From positions 1 to 64,000 of the forward strand of contig DYEA01000004.1 of the NCBI GenBank assembly GCA_020725885.1: 64,000 nt of DNA. Reading direction: 5' to 3'. Within the stretch, counting starts at the first letter, position 1; each line of letters starts with the position of its first letter. This document shows, in pieces, positions 50,450-58,609 of this stretch. Origin of the DNA: Slackia sp. Its GTDB lineage: Bacteria > Actinomycetota > Coriobacteriia > Anaerosomatales > Anaerosomataceae. Under the pieces are notes generated by a model that worked only from the letters and a program-made list of their open reading frames with translations, ran no database searches and had not been told where the DNA came from. The translations under genes were made by a program, and so were the position numbers.

Positions 50450-51013
50450 ATGCTCGACGAAGCGTTGGAGCCGCTGGTCGAATCGTTCCGGGCGACCGGC
50501 CGTGACATCTTCCTCGCGGGGCTGATCTCAAGCCACGGCGGCAACCTGTCGGTGCGGCAAGGCGAGCTCATCGTCATCACGCGCCGGGGTTCGATGCTCG
50601 GGAGGCTGACGTCAGACGACCTCGTCGTCACAGGCCTGGAACCGTGCGCCGACGACGAGCGTTGCAGCCGCGAGCTCGTCGTGCACCGCGAGATCTACCG
50701 GCGGACCGACGCGCTGGCGGTGGCTCACGCGCACCCGGTGCACGCGATCGCGCGCTCGTTCGCGACGGATACGATCGTCCCGGCGGACTCGGAAGGCCGG
50801 TACATCCTGGGCGAGGTGCCGGTGGTGGAGGCTAAAGAGACCATCGGCTCTTCCGAGGCGGCAGCGCTCATCGCCGAGGCCCTGCGGGAGCGCCCGGTCG
50901 CGGTGCTGCGCTCGCACGGAGCGTTCGCGAAGGGGCAGACGCTGGAGGAGGCGTTCTACCACGTCAGCGTGCTTGAAGCGAGCGTCCGCGTGCTGGACTT
51001 GCTCGACCGCTGA
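50450..51013 (+). CDS. class II aldolase/adducin family protein
   Basis: The 187-residue, metal-dependent aldolase is of the FucA/AraD family. It has SSHGGNLSVR near the start, the zinc ligands in AHAHPVHAIA, and RSHGAFAKGQTLEEAFY with the third His. The proton-donor region near SRELVVHREIYRR is present. The substrate cannot be told. It starts 3 bp after the PFK gene and is co-transcribed with it. Confidence 0.87.
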   Translation: MLDEALEPLVESFRATGRDIFLAGLISSHGGNLSVRQGELIVITRRGSMLGRLTSDDLVVTGLEPCADDERCSRELVVHREIYRRTDALAVAHAHPVHAIARSFATDTIVPADSEGRYILGEVPVVEAKETIGSSEAAALIAEALRERPVAVLRSHGAFAKGQTLEEAFYHVSVLEASVRVLDLLDR

Positions 51014-51074
51014 AGCGGCGTGCGTGCCAGCGGCGACTCGGGGCCGCCGTCGGCTTGCTCGCCGTCCGCGACGC

Positions 51075-53141
51075 TCACGACCAGAGCCGCGATATCTCCT
51101 CGCGCACGCACGCCGTGGAGGTCGCCGCATCGCTCGCAGACGGCCCATCGGATCCGGCATCAGGGAGGAGCCCCGGCGAGCCGCAGTCGAAGCACCGGAG
51201 CGCGTCTCCGGACACGAACCGGGTGCGCTGCGCGTAGCCGTGCGCGTCTGACGCACGGCCAGGGACGTAGTACCTGAGCGGCCAGCACACGTACAGGTGG
51301 TCTCGCGCCCGGGTGCAGGCGACGTAGAACAGGCGCCGCTCCTCGTCGATCTCCTCCGCAGAGCCCGTCGCCATGTCCGATGGGATGTTGCCGTCTGAAG
51401 CGTGGATGACGAACACGACGTCGAACTCGAGACCTTTGGCCGAGTGCATCGTCGACAGCACCAGCCAGTCGTCGTCGAGCAGCGGCGGTCCCGCGAGGTC
51501 TTCCGTCCATCGTGGCGGGTCGAGCGCCATCTCGGCGACGAACCGCTGGCGGCTGTCGAAGCGCGCCGCCAACGCTTCGAGCTGCTCGAGGTCTGCGATC
51601 CGAGGCGCGGGGTCGTCGTACGCCCGCTCGACGAGCGGCTGCAGCACGGCGCGCGCAGCGCCGACCTGAGCGCCCACGTCGAGCGTGGCGTCCGAAGCGA
51701 TGCGGCTGAGGGCGTCTGCGAGCGCGCGAAGGGCCGCTGCGCCCGCTCCGGGCACGGTCGCCTGGCTCCATGCGTCGAAGTCGCCGCCGGACGAGGCCAG
51801 AGCCTCGATGAGCCGGCGGGACGTGGCTGGGCCGACGCCCGGGACGAGGCGCAGGACCCGCATGGCCGCGGCGGCGTCGAAAGGGTTCTCTGCGAGGCGC
51901 AGCATCGCCACGAGGTCCTTCACGTGCGCCATCTCCAAGAACTTCAGCCCGCCGTACTTCACGAACGGCACGTTGCGCCGCTTGAGCTCCAGCTCGAGAT
52001 CTGCGGAGTGGTGCGCCGCACGGAACAGGACCGCCTGGCGCCGGAGGGGAACGCCAGACTCCCGGTGTTCGAGGATGCGGTCGGCCACGTAGCACGATTG
52101 CTCGGGCTCGTCTGCGCAGCAGACGAGCCGAGGACGCTCGCCAGGCCCCCGGTGCGCGACAAGGTCCTTGCGGAAGCCATGCCGGGCGCCGGCGATGATC
52201 GCGTTCGCAGCGTCCAGCACCGGCTGCGTCGAGCGGTAGTTCCGCGTGAGGGCGACGGTGCACGCGTCGGGGAACCGCTCGGCGAAGCGCAAGATGTTCT
52301 CGACGGTGGCTGCTCTGAACCCATAGATGGCCTGCGCGTCGTCACCGACGACGGTCACCCCGCGCCCGCTCGGCCTTAGGAGCGCGACGATCTCGGCCTG
52401 CAAGGCGTTCGTGTCTTGGTACTCGTCGACCAGCACCGCGTCGAACCTCGCGCGGATCTCGTCACCGGCAGGTTCCGTGCGCAGCAGAGCGTGCCAGAAC
52501 CACAGGAGGTCGTCGTAGTCCAGCACGCGGTGGCGTTCTTTGTGCTCGGTGTATACCGCGAAGAGCCGAGCCAGTCCCTCCGCCGAGTCCCTGCACCACG
52601 GAAAGCGGTTCAACGCCTGCTCCAGCGGCTCGCGCGCGTTCACGCACCGCGAGTAGATGTCGAGGCACGTGCCGGCCTGAGGGAATCGCCGGCGGCCGGC
52701 CCCGAGGCCGAGATCGCTCCTTGCCAGCGCGAGAAGGTCTTCCGCGTCCGTGCGGTCCAGCACGGTGAAACTAGGTGGCAGCCCGATCGCGGAACCGTGC
52801 AGACGGAGCATCTGGGCGGCGACGGAGTGGAACGTGCCGCCCCACGCGCGCTGGACGTCTCCGGCCGCGATGCCGCTCCGCGCAAGCAGCGTCTGGACGC
52901 GGCGCAGCATCTCGCCCGCGGCCTGCCGCGTGAACGTGAGCAGCAGGATGCGCTCGGGAGCCACGCCGCGGGCGACGAGAGCCGCGACCCTGGCTGCGAG
53001 CACGGTGGTCTTCCCGGTCCCGGCGCCCGCGATCACCGCGAGAGGCGTCTCGCCGTGCGCGACGGCTTGCCGCTGCTCGGCGTTCAGCCCTTCGAGCAAA
53101 GCAGCCAGGGCGTGATCGCTGTCCTGCGCGGGATCGCCCAT
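51075..53141 (-). CDS. UvrD/PcrA-type superfamily 1 DNA helicase
   Basis: The 688-residue helicase has the SF1A motifs: LNAEQRQAVAHGE, Walker A AGAGTGKTT (about 38-46), LLTFTRQAA, VDEYQDTN, GDDAQAIYGFR and the late TMHSAKGLEFDVVFV. DEERRLFYVACTRAR and a C-terminal CFDC patch close it. It unwinds DNA 3' to 5' in repair. The assignment to PcrA, UvrD or a shorter UvrD-like group is open. Genes on both sides are unrelated. Confidence 0.92.
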   Translation of the reverse strand: MGDPAQDSDHALAALLEGLNAEQRQAVAHGETPLAVIAGAGTGKTTVLAARVAALVARGVAPERILLLTFTRQAAGEMLRRVQTLLARSGIAAGDVQRAWGGTFHSVAAQMLRLHGSAIGLPPSFTVLDRTDAEDLLALARSDLGLGAGRRRFPQAGTCLDIYSRCVNAREPLEQALNRFPWCRDSAEGLARLFAVYTEHKERHRVLDYDDLLWFWHALLRTEPAGDEIRARFDAVLVDEYQDTNALQAEIVALLRPSGRGVTVVGDDAQAIYGFRAATVENILRFAERFPDACTVALTRNYRSTQPVLDAANAIIAGARHGFRKDLVAHRGPGERPRLVCCADEPEQSCYVADRILEHRESGVPLRRQAVLFRAAHHSADLELELKRRNVPFVKYGGLKFLEMAHVKDLVAMLRLAENPFDAAAAMRVLRLVPGVGPATSRRLIEALASSGGDFDAWSQATVPGAGAAALRALADALSRIASDATLDVGAQVGAARAVLQPLVERAYDDPAPRIADLEQLEALAARFDSRQRFVAEMALDPPRWTEDLAGPPLLDDDWLVLSTMHSAKGLEFDVVFVIHASDGNIPSDMATGSAEEIDEERRLFYVACTRARDHLYVCWPLRYYVPGRASDAHGYAQRTRFVSGDALRCFDCGSPGLLPDAGSDGPSASDAATSTACVREEISRLWS

Positions 53142-53214
53142 CGTCGCCTCCCAACGAACGTGCGTTCGCTTGGGAGTCTACACGACTGCAGGGCCGGTGT
53201 CGAACGGGTGTTCG

Positions 53215-54234
53215 CTATCCAGCGGCTGCGGCCCGGACGGCTTCGACGTGCCGCGCCTTCGTTGCCTCGTCCAAGAACGAGGCACGGAACGAGTTCTCCG
53301 CAAGAGTCACGAGGTCGTGCTCGCTCAAGCCAAGCGCGAGCGCCGCTTCGACGTAGTTGTCGACGAGGTATCCGCCGAAATAGGCGGGGTCGTCGGAGTT
53401 GACGGTCACGAGGAGTCCCGCTTCAAGCATGCGCTTCAACGGGTGCTCCGCCATCGTCTCGACGACGTGGAGCCGCACGTTCGACAGCGGGCACACCGTG
53501 AGCGGGACGCGCTCGAGAGCAAGGCGTTCCGTGAGAGCAGGGTCTTCGAGGCACCGGACCCCGTGGTCGATGCGCTCCGCGCCGAGCACGTCGAGGGAGG
53601 CGGCGATGTACGCAGGCGGGCCTTCCTCGCCGGCGTGCGCGACCCGCCGCATCCCGTACGCAGCCGCCCGCGCGAAGACGTCGCTGAAGCGCTCCGGCGG
53701 GAAGCCCGCTTCCGCCGAGTCGAGCCCGACTCCCGCGATGCGGTCCCGGTACCGGTGAGCGGTTTCCAGCACTGTCATCGCTTCTTCAGGGGGCTGGTCG
53801 CGCAGGAAGCACATGATCAAACGCGACGTGATGCCGAGGTGCTCTTCGGCGTCTTCGAGCGCAAGGAGGATCCCCGTGACGAGGATGCCGAACGGGATGC
53901 CGCGCGAGAGGTGCGCCTGAGGGTCGAAGAACGGCTCGACGTGGCGGACGTTGTCCTCGGCGGCGCGCGTGAGGTACGACCACGTGAGGTCGTAGAAGTC
54001 CTGCTCGGTCCGCAGCACGCCGGTCATCGCGTAGTAGACGTTGAGGAACGAGGAGAGGTCGCGGAACCTGTATGCTGCGCGAGCGGTGTCGACGTCGGGG
54101 AATGGCAGGCTGAGGCCGTTGCGTTGGGCGATGCCGAGCGCGAGTTCGGGCTCGAGCGTGCCTTCGAGGTGCAGGTGGAGCTCGGCCTTCGGCAGGCGCC
54201 GCACGAATGCCGCCAGACGCTCTCGGTCGTCCAC
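53215..54234 (-). CDS. add: adenosine deaminase
   Basis: The 339-residue enzyme has the zinc-binding ELHLHLEGTL (His20, His22) and HAGEEGPP with the catalytic Glu. The DHGVR and VNSDDPAYFGG motifs are also present. It deaminates adenosine in purine salvage. The GTG at 54234 follows AGGGGG at 6 nt; the open frame continues upstream only because it runs through the tRNA-Leu gene. A related nucleoside or adenine deaminase activity is possible. Confidence 0.9.
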   Translation of the reverse strand: MDDRERLAAFVRRLPKAELHLHLEGTLEPELALGIAQRNGLSLPFPDVDTARAAYRFRDLSSFLNVYYAMTGVLRTEQDFYDLTWSYLTRAAEDNVRHVEPFFDPQAHLSRGIPFGILVTGILLALEDAEEHLGITSRLIMCFLRDQPPEEAMTVLETAHRYRDRIAGVGLDSAEAGFPPERFSDVFARAAAYGMRRVAHAGEEGPPAYIAASLDVLGAERIDHGVRCLEDPALTERLALERVPLTVCPLSNVRLHVVETMAEHPLKRMLEAGLLVTVNSDDPAYFGGYLVDNYVEAALALGLSEHDLVTLAENSFRASFLDEATKARHVEAVRAAAAG

Positions 54235-54283
54235 GCTCGCCCCCTGATCTCGCGTGTGCGTACCTCGACGCTCGAGCGAGTCG

Positions 54284-54370
54284 TGGTGCCCGGGGCGGGA
54301 ATCGAACCCGCACGACCTTTCGGCCATCGGTTTTTGAGACCGACGCGTCTGCCAGTTCCGCCACCCGGGC
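54284..54370 (-). tRNA. tRNA-Leu (CAA), with encoded CCA
   Basis: On the minus strand the acceptor arms GCCCGGG (54370-54364) and CCCGGGC (54294-54288) pair fully, followed by discriminator A (54287) and an encoded CCA (54286-54284). The anticodon stem has loop CTCAAAA, giving anticodon CAA, which reads UUG. There is a long variable arm and a T-arm with GGTTCGATTCC. The protein-like reading GWRNWQTRRSQKP across it is a well-known tRNA artefact. Confidence 0.96.
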
Positions 54371-54472
54371 ACGGCCGGCTCGCACGGCGATGGATTATAC
54401 CAGCACGGCGCTGCAGGTGATGCGGGAATCGCCGCGCCCGTCGGGTCGGAAGAAGACGGGGTCGCTGGGGAC

Positions 54473-55033
54473 CTACAGCAAGAAGTCGACCTTCAGCAGC
54501 GTGCCCAAGTCGGTGAGCACTGACACGAGGTTGACCGCGACGAACAGGCCGACCAGGAGGAGCATCACGGCGCTCGCTCCCAGGCGGTTGCTCATGCGCT
54601 GGAGGTCGCGGGCGGCGGTGGTGCCAGGCTCGCACGCGACGCGCGTCTCGCCGATCGCCAAGAGCTCACGCGTCCCGAGCACCGCGAGCATCACCGCTGC
54701 GCCGGCCGAGATGGCGGTGAGCAAGACCCAGGCGAGGTTCATGACCGACGCGGGCTGGCCTCGGAGGATGAGCGAGCCAAGCCCGGCTGAGACGACGACG
54801 TAGGCGATGGGAAGCAGCGCTGCGCCCTGGACCCAGTCGAGCAGGCGCGACGCCCGAGAGACCACGCGGTCCGGCGCCTGTTCGGCCGGCTCGCCTGAGG
54901 GCTGCGAGGAGCACTTCGCGATGCGAGCGCTCGCCCGGAACGCGGCGATCGCGCACGCGGCGGCTGCGGCGAGGTAGACGGCTGCGAACGCCACGTACGC
55001 GTAGATGTAGGTCGCTGCCGGTGTCGAGCCCAT
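54473..55033 (-). CDS. four-span membrane protein of unknown function
   Basis: The 186-residue protein has four hydrophobic segments (about 8-30, 65-88, 98-122, 150-175). A Cys/Ser/Pro-rich cytoplasmic stretch lies after the first and a polar loop with RDLQRMSNRLG lies before the last. No family is recognised. It is divergent from the histidine kinase gene, with 94 bp between them, and could be part of its signalling or independent of it. Confidence 0.62.
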   Translation of the reverse strand: MGSTPAATYIYAYVAFAAVYLAAAAACAIAAFRASARIAKCSSQPSGEPAEQAPDRVVSRASRLLDWVQGAALLPIAYVVVSAGLGSLILRGQPASVMNLAWVLLTAISAGAAVMLAVLGTRELLAIGETRVACEPGTTAARDLQRMSNRLGASAVMLLLVGLFVAVNLVSVLTDLGTLLKVDFLL

Positions 55034-55115
55034 CGGTTCCCTCCCGGACCGTGTCCTTTAACGGAAATGATGATACCGCAGGCGCGCGTGGAACGCACGA
55101 ACCCGGGCTGGCCGC

Positions 55116-55121
55116 TATACT
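55116..55121 (+). promoter_or_regulatory. -10 box of a probable leaderless kinase transcript
   Basis: TATACT at 55116-55121 ends six bases before the ATG at 55128. The expected start point coincides with the A of the ATG, and no ribosome site exists. The -35 region is weak. Confidence 0.5.
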
Positions 55122-55127
55122 CGTCGC

Positions 55128-56543
55128 ATGGTTCCTCGGGATGCCGATCCTGCCGCCCTGAACGGCCCGCTCGACGAGCGGCTGCGCAACGTCGCCGACA
55201 ACCTGCAGCTCATCGCAGACCTCGGCTATGGCGACGTCGCGCTTGCCGTTCCGACGGAGGGCGTGCTGCGCGTCGTCGCCGACGCGCGGCCGGCGACCGC
55301 GGTGTCTGCCATCGGCGCCAGCAGGGTCGGCAAGGCGCTTTCGGAGACGGACGAGCGGGAAGCCTACGAGGCCCTCCGCGGCGGTTCGCCCTCGTGCGGC
55401 ACCCGCCGCAGGACGGCGCGCGGGATCGTGTTCGCGACTGCGGCGTATCCGGTGCTGTCTGACGGTGCGGTGCAGGGCGTGATCGTCCGCAACCTCGCGC
55501 AGCAGGTGACTGAGAGCCCAGGCGCGATGGAAGTCGCGTTCATGGGGCTCGCGGAGCGCGTCATCCGGCTGCTGTGCGAAAGGGCGGTGCTCGACGTCGA
55601 CTCGGGCAAGCCGTTCAGCACGGTGCGCCGGGCGGGGGACGGCGTCATAGAGATCGCGGCGGACGGGACGGTCGCCTACGCGAGCCCGAACGCGGTCAAC
55701 ATCATGCGCTTGGCCGGGTTCGAGGGCGCGCTGGTGGGAAGCCCAGCCACCGAGCTGCCGGGCGGCGCGACGGCGGTCTCGCCCGTCGTCCACGCACGCG
55801 GCGCGCGTGCCGTGACGCTTGAGGTGGGTGGGCGGACGCTCAAGTACCGCGCCATCGGGTTCGACCCAGGGGCGCTGGTGCTGGTCGAGGACATCACCGA
55901 CGTCAGGCGGCGGGAGCAGGAGATACGCGTCAAGGAAGCCACCATCCGCGAGGTCCACCACCGCGTGAAGAACAACCTGCAGACGATCGCCTCGCTCTTG
56001 CGCATCCAGGCGCGTCGTTCCCGGAGCGACGAGGCGAAGCGGGCCCTCATGGAGGCCGTCGACCGCGTCGCGTCGATGGCGGTCGTGCACGAGATGCTCG
56101 CTGCCGCCACCGAGGAGGCCGTCGACTTCACGGCTGTGGCCCACACCGTGGTCGACATGGTGCTGAAGGGGATGGCGACAGACGGCCGGGTGCAAGCCCG
56201 CGTCGAAGGCGAGACGGGCTTGGTCCCGGCCGCTACCGCAACGTCGCTCGCGCTTGTCCTGGCTGAGTTGGCGCACAACGCGGTCGAGCACGGCATCGGC
56301 GCTGGGGCGGGGACGGTGGAGGTCGCGCTGAGGCGGCTCCAGGATGCGCTCGTGATGTCGGTGCGTGACTCCGGCGTCGGCCTGCCGGACGGGTTCGACG
56401 TACGGACGGCGGCCCACCTCGGGCTGGCGATCGTCCGGACGGTCGTCGAGGAGGACCTCCGGGGGACGCTCGCGTTCTCCGGAGGGCGCGGGACGACGGT
56501 GACGGTGCGGGTGCCGCTCGAGACCCGCGACGGGGAGGGCTGA
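55128..56543 (+). CDS. soluble sensor histidine kinase, HisKA_2 type (PdtaS-like)
   Basis: The 471-residue kinase has no membrane spans. An N-terminal GAF-like H_kinase_N domain (about 15-150) and a PAS domain (about 178-265) come first. The HisKA_2 motif IREVHHRVKNNLQTIASLLRIQ holds the phospho-acceptor at His277/278. The HATPase domain has LAELAHNAVEHG, DSGVGLPDGF and GRGTTVTV. This is the cytoplasmic kinase type that pairs with ANTAR regulators (EutW, PdtaS). The response regulator gene follows after one base. The signal is unknown; a nitrogen cue is suggested by the downstream operon. Confidence 0.9.
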   Translation: MVPRDADPAALNGPLDERLRNVADNLQLIADLGYGDVALAVPTEGVLRVVADARPATAVSAIGASRVGKALSETDEREAYEALRGGSPSCGTRRRTARGIVFATAAYPVLSDGAVQGVIVRNLAQQVTESPGAMEVAFMGLAERVIRLLCERAVLDVDSGKPFSTVRRAGDGVIEIAADGTVAYASPNAVNIMRLAGFEGALVGSPATELPGGATAVSPVVHARGARAVTLEVGGRTLKYRAIGFDPGALVLVEDITDVRRREQEIRVKEATIREVHHRVKNNLQTIASLLRIQARRSRSDEAKRALMEAVDRVASMAVVHEMLAAATEEAVDFTAVAHTVVDMVLKGMATDGRVQARVEGETGLVPAATATSLALVLAELAHNAVEHGIGAGAGTVEVALRRLQDALVMSVRDSGVGLPDGFDVRTAAHLGLAIVRTVVEEDLRGTLAFSGGRGTTVTVRVPLETRDGEG

Positions 56544-56544
56544 G

Positions 56545-57114
56545 ATGCGCGTTCTCATCGCGGAAGACGAGGCCATCATCCGCATGGACCTGCGGGAGAT
56601 GCTCGAAGAGGAGGGCCACGAGGTGGTCGGGGAAGCGCGCGACGGCGCCGAGGCCATCAGGCTCGCGCGTGAGCTGCGGCCCGACGTGGTGTTCATGGAC
56701 ATCAAGATGCCTGGCACGGACGGCCTCGAGGCCGCTCGCGCGCTCTGCGACGAGCGGGTCGCCCCCGTCGTGATGGTGACGGCGTTCTCGCAAGCGTCGT
56801 ACGTGGAGGAGGCGTGCGCGGCAGGCGCGATGGGGTACCTCGTCAAGCCGTTCGCGAAGCACGACGTGCTGCCCGCGATGCAGATCGCCGTTGCGCGGTT
56901 CGCGGAGGCCCGTGCGCTCGAGGAGGAGGCGGCAGACCTCGAAGAGCGTCTCGAGACCCGCAAGCTGCTCGACCGCGCGAAGGGCGTGCTCATGGCGCGG
57001 GGGCTCAGCGAACCGGAGGCGTTCCGGCGGCTGCAGAAGCTCGCGATGGACCGGCGGCTGCCGCTGAAAGAGGTGGCTCAGGCAGTGCTGCTGGCCGAGG
57101 AAGCGCGGGGGTGA
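56545..57114 (+). CDS. ANTAR-domain response regulator (antiterminator)
   Basis: The 189-residue regulator has a receiver domain (about 1-120) with the acidic pocket AEDEAIIRMD, phospho-acceptor Asp52 in VVFMDIKMPG, and YLVKPFAKHD. A coiled segment leads to the ANTAR domain (about 130-186) with LLDRAKGVLMARGLSEPEAFRRLQKLAMDRRLPLKEVAQAV. ANTAR proteins bind paired RNA hairpins and stop terminator formation. Just such an RNA lies 53 nt downstream, before the glutamate synthase operon, so the target is probably in cis. It is co-transcribed with the kinase gene. Confidence 0.93.
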   Translation: MRVLIAEDEAIIRMDLREMLEEEGHEVVGEARDGAEAIRLARELRPDVVFMDIKMPGTDGLEAARALCDERVAPVVMVTAFSQASYVEEACAAGAMGYLVKPFAKHDVLPAMQIAVARFAEARALEEEAADLEERLETRKLLDRAKGVLMARGLSEPEAFRRLQKLAMDRRLPLKEVAQAVLLAEEARG

Positions 57115-57131
57115 CGGGGCGCGACGCGTGC

Positions 57132-57160
57132 TTTCCATCGGGTTTCGGACGTGCTACAAT
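57132..57160 (+). promoter_or_regulatory. promoter of the hdrBC-glt operon
   Basis: TTTCCA (57132-57137) and TGC TACAAT (57152-57160, extended -10) are spaced 17 bp. The start near 57167 is just before the first leader hairpin. Confidence 0.6.
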
Positions 57161-57167
57161 CCGCGCA

Positions 57168-57249
57168 CAGCACGATGACGTGCTGAACTGAGGTGTGCGA
57201 GCAAAGGCGCTCGCCCCGGCTTGATGCCGGCGGCGGGCGCTTTGTTTTT
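57168..57249 (+). ncRNA. two-hairpin ANTAR-type antitermination leader
   Basis: Hairpin 1 has a 6-bp stem 57168-57173/57180-57185 with hexaloop GATGAC. Hairpin 2 has a 6-bp stem 57197-57202/57209-57214 with hexaloop AAAGGC. ANTAR target RNAs are known to have two hairpins with six-base loops bearing A at position 1 and G at position 4. Hairpin 2 fits fully; hairpin 1 has G4 but G at position 1. The loop and right arm of hairpin 2 are also the left arm of the terminator, so the two folds exclude each other. Confidence 0.78.
57203..57249 (+). terminator. attenuator terminator before hdrBC-glt operon
   Basis: The left arm 57203-57220 pairs with 57226-57243 (about 17 bp with one bulge on each side and one U-G pair) around the loop TTGAT. 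TTTGTTTTT follows. It stops 26 nt before the first gene. Confidence 0.85.
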
Positions 57250-57274
57250 CGCGACGAAGGACCGGTGAGGCAGC

Positions 57275-58609
57275 GTGAAGGAGTTCGCAGTCTTCTGGGG
57301 ATGCACGATCCCCGCGCGGTTCCCGTTCATCGAGAAGGCGACGCGGCTCGTGTTCGACGACCTCGGCGCCACGGTGCACGAGCTGTCCGGGCACACGTGC
57401 TGTCCTGAGGGCGTTCTCGTCAAGTCGAACGACGAGGAGGCGTTCTACCTCGTCGCGGCGCGCAACCTCGCGATCGTCGAGCGCGCGGGGCTCGACGTCG
57501 TGACGCCGTGCAACGGCTGCTATTCGACGTTCAAAGAGGCAGAGAGCCACCTTGCTGCGGACTGGCGGGCGCGGGAGAGCGTGAACGAGCGCCTCGCCTC
57601 TGAGGGGCTGCGCTTCGACGGCAACGCCCGCGTCGTTCATCTGGCCGAGTGGATGGCCGACGTGCTCGGGCCTGGCCCGGTGGGCGCCCGGGCCACCAAG
57701 CCCCTGTGGGGGCTCAAGATCGCCGTCCACTACGGCTGCCACCTGCTCAGGCCGAGTCCCGCGGTACGCTGGGACGACCCGATGTCGCCGTCGAAGGTCG
57801 AGGCGCTCGTGGCGGCGCTCGGGGCCACCGTGGTCGACTACCCGACCAAGATGCAGTGCTGCGGCGGCGCCCTCGACCGCGTCGGCGAGCGTGACACGTC
57901 GCTCGCGTTCGCGCGCCGCAAGCTGCTCGACCTGCAGGCGCACGGCGTCGACGCGCTCGTGGTGGTGTGCCCGAGCTGCTTCCAGCAGTTCGACTTGAAC
58001 CAAGCGGCGCTGCAGCGCGCGAAAGAAGAGGTGCACGTGCCGGTGCTGTACCTCTCCGAGCTCGTGGCGCTGGCGTACGGGCACTCGCCCGAGGAGCTCG
58101 GGTTGGACATGCACCGCGTGGGCGTGCAGCCGTTCCTGGAGCGCTGGGAGGCGCGGCAGGCGGACAAGGCCAGGCTCGCGGCGCTCTTCGACGTGTCGCT
58201 GCTCGCCAAGTGCGTGAACTGCCAGGCCTGCAAGGACGACTGTCCGGTGTGCAAGATCGACCCGGCCTTCCAGCCCACCGAGATCATGGAGCGGCTGCTT
58301 TCGGGCGAGATCGACGAGGTGCTCGCCGAGCGCCAGCTCTGGAAGTGCCTCGAGTGCTACACGTGCCAGGAGCTCTGCCCGAGCCGCATCGGCATGGCGG
58401 ACACGTTCCGGCGCCTCAAAGAGCTCGCCATCGACGCCGGGCTCGGCCCGGAGCAGGTGGTGAGCGCCTACGAGACCTTCGTGAAGACCGGCCTGCTCGG
58501 CTCTGCGCGCGAGTCGGCGCGCAAGAAGCTCGGGCTCGAGCCGCTGCCGGAGCGCGGCGGCGACCTGTCGGGTCTGCTTCAGGCCGAAGAGGGAGAGGAG
58601 CAACGATGA
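57275..58609 (+). CDS. HdrB-HdrC fusion-like iron-sulfur protein
   Basis: The 444-residue protein has two CCG domains as in heterodisulfide reductase subunit B, then an HdrC-like ferredoxin part. The first CCG domain has WGC, HTCC and CNGC; the second has HYGCH, MQCCGG and CPSC. Both are complete, so the unusual 4Fe-4S centres of HdrB could form. The C-terminal CVNCQACKDDCPVC (about 313) and CLECYTCQELCP (about 358) would bind two further clusters. It is first in the operon with three glutamate synthase parts and overlaps the next gene by 4 bp. This suggests that it passes electrons to or from that enzyme. The true acceptor or donor is unknown. Confidence 0.85.
   Translation: MKEFAVFWGCTIPARFPFIEKATRLVFDDLGATVHELSGHTCCPEGVLVKSNDEEAFYLVAARNLAIVERAGLDVVTPCNGCYSTFKEAESHLAADWRARESVNERLASEGLRFDGNARVVHLAEWMADVLGPGPVGARATKPLWGLKIAVHYGCHLLRPSPAVRWDDPMSPSKVEALVAALGATVVDYPTKMQCCGGALDRVGERDTSLAFARRKLLDLQAHGVDALVVVCPSCFQQFDLNQAALQRAKEEVHVPVLYLSELVALAYGHSPEELGLDMHRVGVQPFLERWEARQADKARLAALFDVSLLAKCVNCQACKDDCPVCKIDPAFQPTEIMERLLSGEIDEVLAERQLWKCLECYTCQELCPSRIGMADTFRRLKELAIDAGLGPEQVVSAYETFVKTGLLGSARESARKKLGLEPLPERGGDLSGLLQAEEGEEQR

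Noticed and set aside
54235-54372. N-terminal extension of adenosine deaminase (GWRNWQTRRSQKP...)
   Set aside because: This is the translation of the tRNA-Leu gene. A GTG with a good ribosome site starts the enzyme at 54234.
57168-57249. Glutamine riboswitch before the glt operon
   Set aside because: The conserved core of the glnA RNA motif is not seen. Two hexaloop hairpins overlapping a terminator, next to an ANTAR gene, fit better.
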